This document shows, one piece after another, positions 1 through 8,088 of a DNA stretch of 17,053 nucleotides. Location: assembly GCA_902470475.1 (NCBI GenBank), contig CABRGT010000041.1:1-17053 (forward strand), in the 5' to 3' direction. A model generated the notes under the pieces. The model had not been told where the DNA came from and searched no databases. It saw only the letters and a list, made by a program, of their open reading frames with translations. How positions within the stretch are numbered: position 1 is the first letter of the stretch; each line of letters starts with the position of its first letter. Both the position numbers and the translations under genes were made by a program. Origin of the DNA: an uncultured Porphyromonadaceae bacterium. GTDB taxonomy: Bacteria > Bacteroidota > Bacteroidia > Bacteroidales > Muribaculaceae.

Positions 1-213
1 CTCGGCCGGCCGGATCTTTGCAGCCACTATGAGAAGGGTGCCGTTCAGCGCGGCGACGTCAAGTTCGGCCTGCGTCAGTGGCGGGCAGCACCACCGCGCG
101 CCGTAGCCCGGGCATTCGCGGCACAGCTTCCCGAACCGCGCCACGTCGCGCAGCTCCGCAAGCTCCGCCACCGGTGCCTCGGCTTTCAGAATTTCCGTTT
201 CAAACATTTCCAT
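1..213 (-). CDS. DUF2284 putative metal-binding protein, N-terminal part (runs off the window)
   Basis: The first 71 residues of a minus-strand gene that continues beyond base 1. The reading shows a Cys cluster, CRECPGYGARWCCPP, with C31, C34, C42 and C43 counted from the ATG at 213. The C-x2-C-P-x-Y-G-x-x-W-x-CPP pattern is the hallmark of the DUF2284 family, predicted metal-binding proteins of unknown biochemical role. Two in-frame ATGs (213 and 207) could be the start; 213 is taken because the frame is intact from there. A perfect -7 promoter box ends only three bases upstream of 213, so the message is probably leaderless or starts at the second ATG. It is divergent from the lytic transglycosylase gene. 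The family call is fairly firm; the function is unknown. Confidence 0.8.
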   Translation of the reverse strand, partial: MEMFETEILKAEAPVAELAELRDVARFGKLCRECPGYGARWCCPPLTQAELDVAALNGTLLIVAAKIRPAE

Positions 214-216
214 ACG

Positions 217-248
217 CAAAATTACGCAAAAATCCCCGGTTGCGCCAA
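217..248 (-). promoter_or_regulatory. Bacteroidetes sigma-type promoter for the DUF2284 gene
   Basis: Read on the minus strand, TAATTTTG (224-217) matches the -7 consensus TAnnTTTG exactly, and a TTG (248-246) lies 21 bases upstream, within the usual 19-21 spacing. Transcription would start at about 213-210, on top of the start codon. Confidence 0.7.
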
Positions 249-253
249 CTCCC

Positions 254-289
254 GGCGCCGAAAGGGATGAAAGGGATGAAAGCGGCGCC
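254..289. repeat. Short tandem repeat inside an inverted repeat
   Basis: Two full copies and one partial copy of the 9-base unit AAAGGGATG (261-282) are bracketed by GGCGCCG (254-260) and CGGCGCC (283-289), which can pair as a 7-bp stem. The element lies between the two divergent promoters, so it may not be transcribed. Its role is unknown; chance is possible in GC-rich DNA. Confidence 0.4.
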
Positions 290-370
290 ACGCCCGCGCC
301 GACGGCCGAAGCAAACCTTTATACGAGCCTTGTGAACAACTTTTTTTAACTAAACGGGGCCGTGCGTCCC

Positions 371-401
371 TTGGCCGGGTCGCGGGAATTTCGTAACTTT
401 G
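371..401 (+). promoter_or_regulatory. Bacteroidetes promoter for the lytic transglycosylase-uvrA pair
   Basis: TTG at 371-373 and TAACTTTG at 394-401 are separated by 20 bases, a full match to the Bacteroidetes consensus. The expected start near 406 gives a leader of about 25 bases before the ATG at 431. This start also excludes the longer upstream reading frame that opens at 362, since that lies inside the promoter. Confidence 0.8.
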
Positions 402-430
402 AATTTAATTCAAAAAACCGATTGACTATT

Positions 431-1426
431 ATGAAATTCACATATCTTCTCACCCTCGTATCGTCGTCCGCGCTTCTCATAGCCGCATCGTCGTGCGCCC
501 AGCAGGCGTCGTCGACAGCTACAGTCGCGGCCGACGCCCCGCCTTCGGCCGCGACTCCGCTCGGCGAGTTCGCGCGCGTCCACAATCCTGTCATTCCGGC
601 ATCGATCGATTTCTGCGGCAGCAAGGTCGACCTGGATCTGACCGACTATTTCGAACGCATCGACCGTGAACTCACCTCGCTGACATATACGCACGGCACG
701 ACCCTGCTGATGATCAAGCGCGCCAACCGCTATTTCCCGCGCATCGCCCCGATCCTGAAGCAGAATGGCATCCCGCAGGACCTGCTCTATCTGGCCTGCG
801 TGGAGAGCTCACTCAATCCATGGGCCCTGTCGCCCGCCAAGGCCGCCGGCATGTGGCAGTTTCTGGCTTCCACGGCCAAGGAGTACGGACTCGAGGTCGG
901 CGACGAGGTCGACGAGCGCTATCACATCGAGAAGGCCACCCGTGCGGCCTGCCGCTACTTCAAGAAGGCTCTCGGACGTTACAGCGGCGACTGGCCGTCG
1001 GTGATGGCGTCGTACAACGCCGGCATGTCGCGCATCAGCGGCCAGCTCACCGATCAGGACGCCGCCGGTGCCCTGGATCTGTGGCTCGTCGACGAGACCA
1101 TGCGCTATCCGTTCCGCATCATGGCCATGAAGATGATCATGGAGAATCCCGGCCAGTACGGCTTCATCCTCACCGCCGACCAGCTATATCAGCCCCGCGA
1201 GGTCGATGAGGTCGACGTAAGCGGCCCGGTCGAAAGCTGGGCCGCCTGGGCTGCCGATCACGGCACTACCTACAAGCTGCTGCGCGAGGAAAACCCCTGG
1301 ATCCGCGCGCCTAAGCTCACCAACAAGGCCGGCAAGACCTATACCGTGCGTGTTCCGCGCAAGAAAAGCGGACGCCGCTCTACAGCTTCCGTTAAAGTAT
1401 ATAATGAGGCATGGATCGTAAAGTGA
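431..1426 (+). CDS. Lipoprotein lytic transglycosylase (MltD/Slt type)
   Basis: A 331-residue murein-cleaving enzyme that should cut the MurNAc-GlcNAc bond with formation of 1,6-anhydro ends. The N-terminus (MKFTYLL, then a hydrophobic stretch ending AASSC) is a lipoprotein-like signal with Cys22 as the likely lipidated residue, implying an outer- or inner-membrane anchor in the periplasm. The SLT domain covers about residues 98-225: the catalytic Glu is E125 in ACVESSLNP, followed by GMWQF (140-144) and YNAG (195-198). The C-terminus (about 278-310) resembles a degenerate LysM-like segment common in Bacteroidetes homologues. The start at 431 is chosen because it begins the signal peptide and lies just downstream of the promoter. 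The gene overlaps uvrA by 16 bases, so the two are probably co-transcribed. The family is certain; the exact subfamily is not. Confidence 0.9.
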   Translation: MKFTYLLTLVSSSALLIAASSCAQQASSTATVAADAPPSAATPLGEFARVHNPVIPASIDFCGSKVDLDLTDYFERIDRELTSLTYTHGTTLLMIKRANRYFPRIAPILKQNGIPQDLLYLACVESSLNPWALSPAKAAGMWQFLASTAKEYGLEVGDEVDERYHIEKATRAACRYFKKALGRYSGDWPSVMASYNAGMSRISGQLTDQDAAGALDLWLVDETMRYPFRIMAMKMIMENPGQYGFILTADQLYQPREVDEVDVSGPVESWAAWAADHGTTYKLLREENPWIRAPKLTNKAGKTYTVRVPRKKSGRRSTASVKVYNEAWIVK

Positions 1427-4245
1427 AAGATAATCCCACCGACGGTACGGCGACGCTGAGCGTGATCGGCGCGCGGGTGAACAACCTGAAGAACATCGAT
1501 GTGGAGATTCCGCACGACGCGCTGACGGTCATCACCGGCCTGTCGGGCTCGGGCAAGTCGTCGCTCGCCTTTGACACTATCTTTGCCGAGGGACAGCGCC
1601 GCTACATCGAGACGTTCTCGTCCTATGCCCGCAACATGCTCGGCAACCTCGAGCGCCCCGATGTGGACCACATTTCCGGCCTCAGCCCCGTCATAGCCAT
1701 CGAGCAGAAGACGGTCAACAAGAATCCGCGCTCGACCATCGGCACCACCACCGAGGTCTACGACTTCCTGCGCCTGCTCTATGCGCGCGCAGGCCACGCG
1801 CGGTCGTATATCTCGGGCAGGGAGATGGTCAAGTACACGGAGGAAAGCATCGTCGACCTGGTGCTGAAGCAGTTCGGCGGCCGCCGCATATACATTCTCG
1901 CCCCGCTGGTCAAGAACCGCAAGGGCCACTACAAGGAACTGTTCGAGACGCTGATCAAGAAGGGTTTCCTGCGCGTGCGTGTCGACGGCGAACTGATGGA
2001 ACTCACCGCCGGAATGAAGCTCGACCGCTACCGCAACCACTCGATAGAGCTGGTGGTCGACCGCCTCGCAGCCAGCGACAAGGACCGTGACCGCCTGCGC
2101 GACACCGTCGCAGCCGCCCTCGCGCAGGGCGACCGCGAACTGATGATCTACGATGTCGAGCACGACACCGTGGCGCACTACTCGCAGCATCTGATGGACC
2201 CCGTCAGCGGCATATCCTACCGCGAACCCGCCCCGCACAATTTCTCGTTCAACTCGCCGCAGGGTTATTGTCCGCGCTGCAAGGGGCTGGGCTATGTCAA
2301 CATCATCGACATGGCAAAGATCATGCCCGACGACAGCCTGTCGATCCACGACGGCGCTTTCACGCCCCTGGGCAAGTACAAGAACACCACCATCTTCTGG
2401 CAGCTCTCGGCCATATGCCAGGCCTACGGATGCGACCTGAAGACTCCTGTCCGCGATCTTCCCGAAGAAGCTCTCGACGAGATTCTCAACGGCACCGACC
2501 GGCGGCTGACCATCGAGAACGAATCCACCGGCACATTCAACACGTTCGGCTCGTACGAGGGGCTTGTCAAATACATAGAGACGCTGCAGAGCGACGACGC
2601 CGGCTCAGGCGCGCAGAAGTGGAGCGGACAGTTCTACACCCGCTGCGAATGTCCCGAGTGCCATGGCGACCGCCTCAACCGCGAGGCGCTCCATTTCTTC
2701 GTCGACGGGCAGAACATAGCCCAGCTCTGCCGCCTGGACATCTCGGCGCTGTACGAATGGTCTGCAACCGTACTCGGCCGTCTCGACGCCCGCGACCGCA
2801 CCATTGCCGCCGAGATCATCAAGGAGATCAGCACCCGCCTGAAATTTCTTGTCGACGTAGGCCTCGGCTACCTTCAGCTCAACCGTGCCTCGGCTACGCT
2901 CTCAGGCGGCGAAAGCCAGCGCATCCGCCTGGCCACGCAGCTCGGCTCGGAGCTGGTCAACGTGCTCTACATCCTCGACGAGCCTTCGATCGGCCTGCAT
3001 CAGCGCGACAACCGGCGCCTGATCGACTCGCTCAAGCGCCTGCGCGACGCCGGCAACTCGATCATCGTCGTCGAGCACGACCGCGACATCATGCTCGAGG
3101 CCGACTATGTGGTCGACATCGGTCCAGGCGCCGGACGCAAGGGCGGCAACGTCGTGTTCGCCGGAACTCCCGCCGAGATGCTCCGGAGCGATTCGCTCAC
3201 GGCCTCGTATCTCAACGGCTCCCGGGCCATCGCGACGCCGTCCGAACGCCGCCGGGGCAACGGAAAGACACTCGATCTGCTTGGCTGCATCGGCCACAAC
3301 CTGAAGGATGTCGACCTGCATCTGCCGCTCGGCACGCTCACATGCGTGGCCGGGGTGAGCGGATCGGGCAAGTCGTCGCTCATCAACGGCACCCTCGAGC
3401 CGATTCTGAGCAAGCATTTCTACCGCTCCATGCGTGAGCCGCTGCCTTACCGCGAACTGCAGGGCCTCGACAACATTGACAAGGTCGTGACCGTGGACCA
3501 GTCGCCGCTCGGCCGCACGCCGCGGTCGAATCCGGCCACATACACCGGTGTGTTCACCGAAATCCGCAACTTGTTCGTCGGGCTCCCCGAGGCCAAGATC
3601 CGCGGCTATAAAGCCGGGCGGTTCTCGTTCAACGTGGCCGGCGGACGGTGCGAGGCCTGCAGCGGCAACGGCTACCGGACGATCGAGATGAATTTCATGC
3701 CCGACGTGCTCGTGCCGTGTGAGGTGTGCCGCGGCAAGCGCTACAACCGCGAGACGCTCGAGGTGCGCTACAAGGGCAAGTCCATAGCCGACGTGCTCGA
3801 CATGACCATCAACCAGGCCGTCGACTTCTTCGCCGGGGTGCCGAAGATACTTAAGAAGATCAAGGTGCTGCAGGATATCGGCCTGGGCTACATCAGGCTC
3901 GGCCAGCCGTCGTCGACGCTGTCGGGAGGCGAGAACCAGCGCGTGAAGCTCGCCACAGAGCTTGCCCGCAAGGACACGGGCCGCACGCTGTTCATACTCG
4001 ACGAACCCACCACCGGCCTGCATTTCGAGGACATCAAGACGCTGCTCGCCATTCTGAACCGTCTCGTCGACCGCGGCAACACCGTGCTGGTAATCGAGCA
4101 CAACACCGACGTACTCCGCGCCGCCGACCACATCATCGACATGGGGCCGGAAGGCGGTCGCGACGGCGGCCGCATCCTTGCCCAGGGCACTCCCGAGCAG
4201 ATAGCCGCAGGCACTTCCCCCACCGCTCCCTACATCTTCGACTGA
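1411..4245 (+). CDS. uvrA: UvrA, excinuclease ABC subunit A
   Basis: The 944-residue damage-recognition ATPase of nucleotide excision repair, which loads UvrB on distorted DNA; normal length for the family. Two ABC modules are visible: Walker A GLSGSGKSS with K49 and signature LSGGESQR at 497, then Walker A GVSGSGKSS with K654 and signature LSGGENQR at 837. Zinc sites are C287/C290 with C414/C417, and C747/C750 with C770/C773. The ATG at 1411 lies inside the end of the lytic transglycosylase gene (16-base overlap); no separate promoter is apparent, so expression probably depends on the promoter at 371-401. It converges on engB with only 19 bases between the stop codons. Its partner uvrB is about 8 kb away in this same window on the other strand. 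Confidence 0.98.
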   Translation: MDRKVKDNPTDGTATLSVIGARVNNLKNIDVEIPHDALTVITGLSGSGKSSLAFDTIFAEGQRRYIETFSSYARNMLGNLERPDVDHISGLSPVIAIEQKTVNKNPRSTIGTTTEVYDFLRLLYARAGHARSYISGREMVKYTEESIVDLVLKQFGGRRIYILAPLVKNRKGHYKELFETLIKKGFLRVRVDGELMELTAGMKLDRYRNHSIELVVDRLAASDKDRDRLRDTVAAALAQGDRELMIYDVEHDTVAHYSQHLMDPVSGISYREPAPHNFSFNSPQGYCPRCKGLGYVNIIDMAKIMPDDSLSIHDGAFTPLGKYKNTTIFWQLSAICQAYGCDLKTPVRDLPEEALDEILNGTDRRLTIENESTGTFNTFGSYEGLVKYIETLQSDDAGSGAQKWSGQFYTRCECPECHGDRLNREALHFFVDGQNIAQLCRLDISALYEWSATVLGRLDARDRTIAAEIIKEISTRLKFLVDVGLGYLQLNRASATLSGGESQRIRLATQLGSELVNVLYILDEPSIGLHQRDNRRLIDSLKRLRDAGNSIIVVEHDRDIMLEADYVVDIGPGAGRKGGNVVFAGTPAEMLRSDSLTASYLNGSRAIATPSERRRGNGKTLDLLGCIGHNLKDVDLHLPLGTLTCVAGVSGSGKSSLINGTLEPILSKHFYRSMREPLPYRELQGLDNIDKVVTVDQSPLGRTPRSNPATYTGVFTEIRNLFVGLPEAKIRGYKAGRFSFNVAGGRCEACSGNGYRTIEMNFMPDVLVPCEVCRGKRYNRETLEVRYKGKSIADVLDMTINQAVDFFAGVPKILKKIKVLQDIGLGYIRLGQPSSTLSGGENQRVKLATELARKDTGRTLFILDEPTTGLHFEDIKTLLAILNRLVDRGNTVLVIEHNTDVLRAADHIIDMGPEGGRDGGRILAQGTPEQIAAGTSPTAPYIFD

Positions 4246-4264
4246 CAGGGAAAACAGGCTGCGG

Positions 4265-4870
4265 TTACAGCGGCAGGCGGTTGAGCTGGTCGATGTAGTC
4301 GAGCACGGCCTGGCGTCCGCGGGTATCTTCGGACGAGGTGGCGAAGACGGGCGGCAGCTCCTCCCATTGCTCCAGAAGCTGCTCGCAATATGCGGCTATG
4401 GATTTCTTGCCTGCCGTGGGCGACAGCTTGTCGAGTTTGGTGAAGACGATCGAAAACGGCACACTGTTCTCGCCCAGCCACTCCATGAACTCAAGGTCGA
4501 TGCGCTGCGGCTTGTGGCGCGAGTCGATGAGCAGGAAGAGGTTCGTCATCTGCTCTCGGCCGAGGATATAGCCTTTGATCATCTTCTCGAGGCGGTCGCG
4601 GTCGGCCTTGCTGCGTTTCGCGTAGCCATAGCCGGGCAGGTCGACGATGTACCACGAGTCGTTGATCAGAAAGTAGTTGATCAGCATGGTCTTGCCGGGT
4701 GTAGCCGATGTCATGGCCAGGCCCTTGCGGCCTGTGAGCATATTTATGAGCGATGATTTTCCGACATTCGAGCGGCCTATGAAGGCGTATTCATGGCGCG
4801 GAGTATTTCCCGACGGGCATTTGGCCACGTCGGGGCTGCTGGTTTCGAATCGGGCGGCGTTTATGATCAT
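4265..4870 (-). CDS. engB: EngB/YsxC (YihA) ribosome-biogenesis GTPase
   Basis: A 201-residue TRAFAC-class GTPase needed for assembly of the large ribosomal subunit. All G motifs are present: G1 GRSNVGKSS (32-40), a G2 Thr in TSATPGKT (54-61), G3 DLPGYG (77-82), G4 TKLD (144-147) and G5 at SS (179-180). Length is normal. It lies 31 bases downstream of sdaA on the same strand and has no promoter box of its own that I can see, so it is probably the last gene of the nfo-transporter-sdaA-engB series. It ends 19 bases from the uvrA stop in a convergent arrangement, with no obvious terminator hairpin between them. Confidence 0.96.
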   Translation of the reverse strand: MIINAARFETSSPDVAKCPSGNTPRHEYAFIGRSNVGKSSLINMLTGRKGLAMTSATPGKTMLINYFLINDSWYIVDLPGYGYAKRSKADRDRLEKMIKGYILGREQMTNLFLLIDSRHKPQRIDLEFMEWLGENSVPFSIVFTKLDKLSPTAGKKSIAAYCEQLLEQWEELPPVFATSSEDTRGRQAVLDYIDQLNRLPL

Positions 4871-4901
4871 GATTTCAGTGTTTTATGCGTTGTCGGTAGC
4901 G

Positions 4902-6098
4902 TCAGTGGATGGCGGCGAGGCCTCCCTTGGCCGTTTCCTTGTAAAGCGACGGGATGTCGTGGCCGGTCTGCTTCATTACCTCGACGATGCGGTCGAAGTC
5001 GACGCTGTGACGCCCGTCGGAGAATGCCGCGTAGAGGTTTGCGTCGAGGGCGCGGGCGGCGGCGTAGGCGTTGCGTTCGATGCACGGGATCTGTACGAGG
5101 CCGCACACGGGGTCGCACGTGAGTCCGAGGTGATGCTCGAGGCCCATTTCGGCCGAATATTCTATCTGCGCGGGCGTGCCGCCGAAGAGTTGCGACGCCG
5201 CGGCGGCGGCCATGGCGCATGCCACGCCGACCTCGCCCTGGCAGCCGACTTCGGCGCCTGAGACGGAGGCGTTGTGCTTGACGATGTTGCCGAACAGGCC
5301 AGCTGTGGCCAGCGCGCGGAGTATGCGCTTTTCAGAGAATCCTTTCGATGTGCTCAGATGGTAGAGCACGGCCGGAACGATGCCGCACGAGCCGCATGTG
5401 GGCGCCGTGACGATCTTTCCGCCCGAGGCGTTCTCCTCGCTCACGGCCAGTGCGTAGGCGTAGACAAGCCCGCGGCTCTTGAGCGACGAGTTGTAGCCCG
5501 CCGCATGCACGAAGTAGCTCACGGCCTTGCGCCGCACGCCCAGTCCGCCGGGCAGCACGCCTTCGGCCTCGATGCCGCGCTCCACGGCGTCCTTCATCAC
5601 CTGCCACACTTCGGCCAGATAGCCCCATATGCCGTCGCCTTCGACCTGTCCGACATATTCCCAGTAGCTGCGGCCGGTCTCCTCGCACCACTTCAGTATG
5701 TCCTTGATCTTGGTCATCGGGTAGATCGACTCTCCGGGAGTGCGCGACTCGCCTTCTTTCACTATGTCGCCTCCGCCGACCGAGTAGTATGTCTGCTCGG
5801 CGGTGACGCGCCCTTCGGCATCGAAGGCAGTGAATTTCATGCCGTTGGTATGGAACGGCAGCACGGTGTCGGGCTGCCAGTCGATGGTTGTGTCGACCAC
5901 GGGCGAGAGTACGTCGAGGATTGCGCGGTCGGTGAGGTGGCCGCGCCCTGTGGCTGCCAGAGCGCCGTAGAGGGTGACGGTGCACCGCACGGCGTCGCCG
6001 AGGCCCCCGGCAAACATTGTCGCGGCCTTGCGCGGCCCCATGGTGTGCGAGCTCGAGGGGCCGTAGCCTATCTTGAAGAGTTGTCTGAGCGATTCCAA
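4902..6098 (-). CDS. sdaA: L-serine dehydratase (L-serine ammonia-lyase), iron-sulfur type, single chain
   Basis: A 398-residue enzyme converting L-serine to pyruvate and ammonia in the cytoplasm. The N-terminal beta domain opens with the family motif GPSSSHTMGP (13-22); the alpha domain carries TAPTCGSCG (231-239) and the likely [4Fe-4S] ligands C286, C328 and C339, whose 42/11 spacing agrees with the ligand spacing known for this family. C332 is a further cysteine in TCDPVCG. The start is a TTG at 6098: no ATG exists between the upstream in-frame TAA and M20, and starting at M20 would delete the conserved SSSHT loop. It lies downstream of the transporter with a 78-base gap holding a strong hairpin, and 31 bases upstream of engB. 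The function is well supported; the TTG start is an inference. Confidence 0.95.
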   Translation of the reverse strand: MESLRQLFKIGYGPSSSHTMGPRKAATMFAGGLGDAVRCTVTLYGALAATGRGHLTDRAILDVLSPVVDTTIDWQPDTVLPFHTNGMKFTAFDAEGRVTAEQTYYSVGGGDIVKEGESRTPGESIYPMTKIKDILKWCEETGRSYWEYVGQVEGDGIWGYLAEVWQVMKDAVERGIEAEGVLPGGLGVRRKAVSYFVHAAGYNSSLKSRGLVYAYALAVSEENASGGKIVTAPTCGSCGIVPAVLYHLSTSKGFSEKRILRALATAGLFGNIVKHNASVSGAEVGCQGEVGVACAMAAAAASQLFGGTPAQIEYSAEMGLEHHLGLTCDPVCGLVQIPCIERNAYAAARALDANLYAAFSDGRHSVDFDRIVEVMKQTGHDIPSLYKETAKGGLAAIH

Positions 6099-6121
6099 GT
6101 TATTCGGTTTTATATTTTAAC

Positions 6122-6158
6122 AGCAGAAGCCGCTGCAAGGTTTGTGGCGGCTTCTGCT
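6122..6158 (-). terminator. Strong 12-bp hairpin between transporter and sdaA
   Basis: AGCAGAAGCCGC (6122-6133) and GCGGCTTCTGCT (6147-6158) form a perfect 12-bp stem with a 13-base loop. On the minus strand it follows the transporter stop codon by about 18 bases. What follows is AT-rich (GTTAAAATATAAAA) and not a clean T-run, so it may be a partial terminator, or a processing or stability element that separates transporter and sdaA expression. No TAnnTTTG box is seen between the hairpin and the sdaA start. Confidence 0.6.
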
Positions 6159-6176
6159 TGTGGGGTTGAATGCGGG

Positions 6177-8042
6177 TTAGATATCCTCGTCGGAAGCCAT
6201 CTGCGAGAGGGTCATGTCGTCGAGCGACGTCTCCTTAGGCGTGCTGCCGAAGGTCTCGCGGATAATCCATACGGCTGCGGCTCCGAGCAGAAGCAGGACG
6301 CCGGATACGACGAGCATGTAAAGCGTGTTGGGCGCGCCGTTGGCCGCGGGGGCGAAGCAGTGCAGGATCAGTCCGCCGCACAGCGCGGCGATGATCTGCG
6401 GGATGCAGATCGTGCAGTTGAACAGACCGAGATACGTGCCGATGTGGCCGCCCGACAGTGCGTTGGTGAGGATTGTGAACGGCATCGACAGGATTGCGGC
6501 CCATGCGCAGCCCATCAGGGCGTAGCTTACGCCGAGGGCGTATTTGTTGGTGATGAAATATACCGATATGAAGCCGATGGCGCCGATCAGAAGGCTGAGC
6601 GAGTAGGCCGGCTTGCGGCGGCGGAAAGTGGCGAGCACCACGGCCCAGATCACGGCCGCGATGGCCTGGATGGCCAGCAGCACGCCGTTCCAGTCGCCGG
6701 CGTCCTGATATTCCTGTGAGGCGGCGTTGAGCACGGTGGTGTAGTTAAGGCCGATTTCGGAGGGCGAGTTCACGCCGGGCAGCGATGAGGTCTGCTCGAG
6801 CACGTATTCGCCGTGGCCGTTGTCCTTGGCGATGTGAGCCATGGTCAGGACGGTGTTCGGCTTGATCATGGCGAATTCCGACACGGTGTAGGCGTCGTTG
6901 GCGAGTTTGATCTCCTCGCCGTCGGCTATGATCGTGGCGCCGGCTTTAGCGAGGAGGCCGCGTCCGTTGCCTTCGCCGGTCACTTCAGCCTTCGGAATGC
7001 CGTAGCTGTAGACTACCTGCGAGTTGGCTATGAGGGTGTCGCCGTCGAGCACCACTGTGCTCGGGTGCGACATGTTGCCGTCGACTTCGATGCCGGCTAT
7101 ATTCAGGCGCCCTTCGGCTATGACGGGGCGGTCGTTGTTGAAGATGAATTTGTCGTCGAAGCGCTGTCCGTCGATCGTCACGCCGGTCACGACCTGCGTG
7201 GAGGGAGCGCCGAAGCTGTGTCCGGCGATGGCGTCGGTCGAATAAGTCCACATGTACAGGAAGGCCGCCCAGCAGAAGAACTGCACAAGCCCGACGGTCC
7301 AGAACACTTTCGGAGCGTCCTTGAGCAGTTTCACCACATTGGTCTTTTCCTTTTTGCCTGATTTGGCGGGCGTGATGCCGTGGTAGGCGGCATATTCGGC
7401 CGGCGGCATTTCCTTGACCTTCGCGAAGGTATAGACCACGCACAGCAGCAGGATGGCCGCGCCGATGTAGAATGCCCAGGTGACAGTCGGCGGAACCTGG
7501 CCTGTCGGTGCGGTGTTGCTCAGGAACATGGCAAGCACGATCGGGGCTATGTAGCCGACAACCGATCCGGCGTTGCACAGGAAGCTCTGTATGGAGTAGG
7601 CGAGACCTTTCTGGCGCTCGTTGACGAAGTCGCCCACGAGCATCTTGAACGGCTGCATGGCCATGTTGATCGAAGTGTCGAGGAACATCAGCATCACCAG
7701 TCCGAAGATGATGGCCGACGATACGCCCAGGCCGAGGCTGCCGGCGTTGGGAAGGAAGCACATCACTACTATGGCGACAAGCGCGCCGATAAGCAGGTAG
7801 GGCAGGCGGCGCCCGAGGCGGTTCCAGGTCTTGTCAGATGCGGCGCCGACGATGGGCTGCACGATCAGGCCCATCAGCGGGGGCAGGATCCAGAAATAAC
7901 TGAGGTCATGAGGGTCGGCTCCGATGGTCGAGAAGATACGGCTCACCTGCGAGCTCTGCAAAGCATAGGCGATCTGTACGCCGAAGAATCCGAAGCTCAG
8001 ATTCCACAGTTTCCAGAAACTTAAGTCCTGTTTGTTTTTCAT
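6177..8042 (-). CDS. SLC45-like MFS sugar transporter with a large extra loop
   Basis: A 621-residue major-facilitator transporter. The N-terminal half has the SLC45/sucrose-maltose porter look: six likely helices within residues 10-205, the loop 2-3 motif RLGRRLPYL (75-83) after SDKTW, and a QPFKMLVGDF segment (130-139). TM7 is near 246-268 (WTVGLVQFFCWAAFLYMW) and TM8 near 452-472. Between them lie about 180 residues (roughly 270-450) where this family normally has a short loop; the insert is polar, rich in Val, Ile, Asp and Gly, and reads like beta-strand repeats. Helices resume through about 595, followed by a polar acidic tail. It is probably a cytoplasmic-membrane importer of a di- or oligosaccharide; the substrate cannot be told. 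It sits 46 bases after nfo and no clear promoter was found in that AT-rich gap. Confidence 0.85.
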   Translation of the reverse strand: MKNKQDLSFWKLWNLSFGFFGVQIAYALQSSQVSRIFSTIGADPHDLSYFWILPPLMGLIVQPIVGAASDKTWNRLGRRLPYLLIGALVAIVVMCFLPNAGSLGLGVSSAIIFGLVMLMFLDTSINMAMQPFKMLVGDFVNERQKGLAYSIQSFLCNAGSVVGYIAPIVLAMFLSNTAPTGQVPPTVTWAFYIGAAILLLCVVYTFAKVKEMPPAEYAAYHGITPAKSGKKEKTNVVKLLKDAPKVFWTVGLVQFFCWAAFLYMWTYSTDAIAGHSFGAPSTQVVTGVTIDGQRFDDKFIFNNDRPVIAEGRLNIAGIEVDGNMSHPSTVVLDGDTLIANSQVVYSYGIPKAEVTGEGNGRGLLAKAGATIIADGEEIKLANDAYTVSEFAMIKPNTVLTMAHIAKDNGHGEYVLEQTSSLPGVNSPSEIGLNYTTVLNAASQEYQDAGDWNGVLLAIQAIAAVIWAVVLATFRRRKPAYSLSLLIGAIGFISVYFITNKYALGVSYALMGCAWAAILSMPFTILTNALSGGHIGTYLGLFNCTICIPQIIAALCGGLILHCFAPAANGAPNTLYMLVVSGVLLLLGAAAVWIIRETFGSTPKETSLDDMTLSQMASDEDI

Positions 8043-8088
8043 GTTTTCGTTATGAGGTAAATATGATATAATTTATTTTTTTTCGGAT

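Noticed and set aside
78..335. 85-residue plus-strand frame in the DUF2284/divergent promoter region
   Set aside because: Arg/Pro-rich, antisense to the DUF2284 coding start and crossing its promoter.
362..430. Earlier start for the lytic transglycosylase
   Set aside because: It lies within the promoter and would place extra residues before a clear lipoprotein signal peptide.
1339..2349. 336-residue minus-strand open frame at the start of uvrA
   Set aside because: Antisense shadow with no family resemblance.
2902..4131. 409-residue minus-strand open frame inside uvrA
   Set aside because: Shadow of a GC-rich gene; no recognisable domain, and uvrA covers it with all motifs intact.
5274..6719. 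481-residue plus-strand open frame across sdaA and the transporter
   Set aside because: Antisense to two well-supported genes, and its composition is that of a shadow frame.
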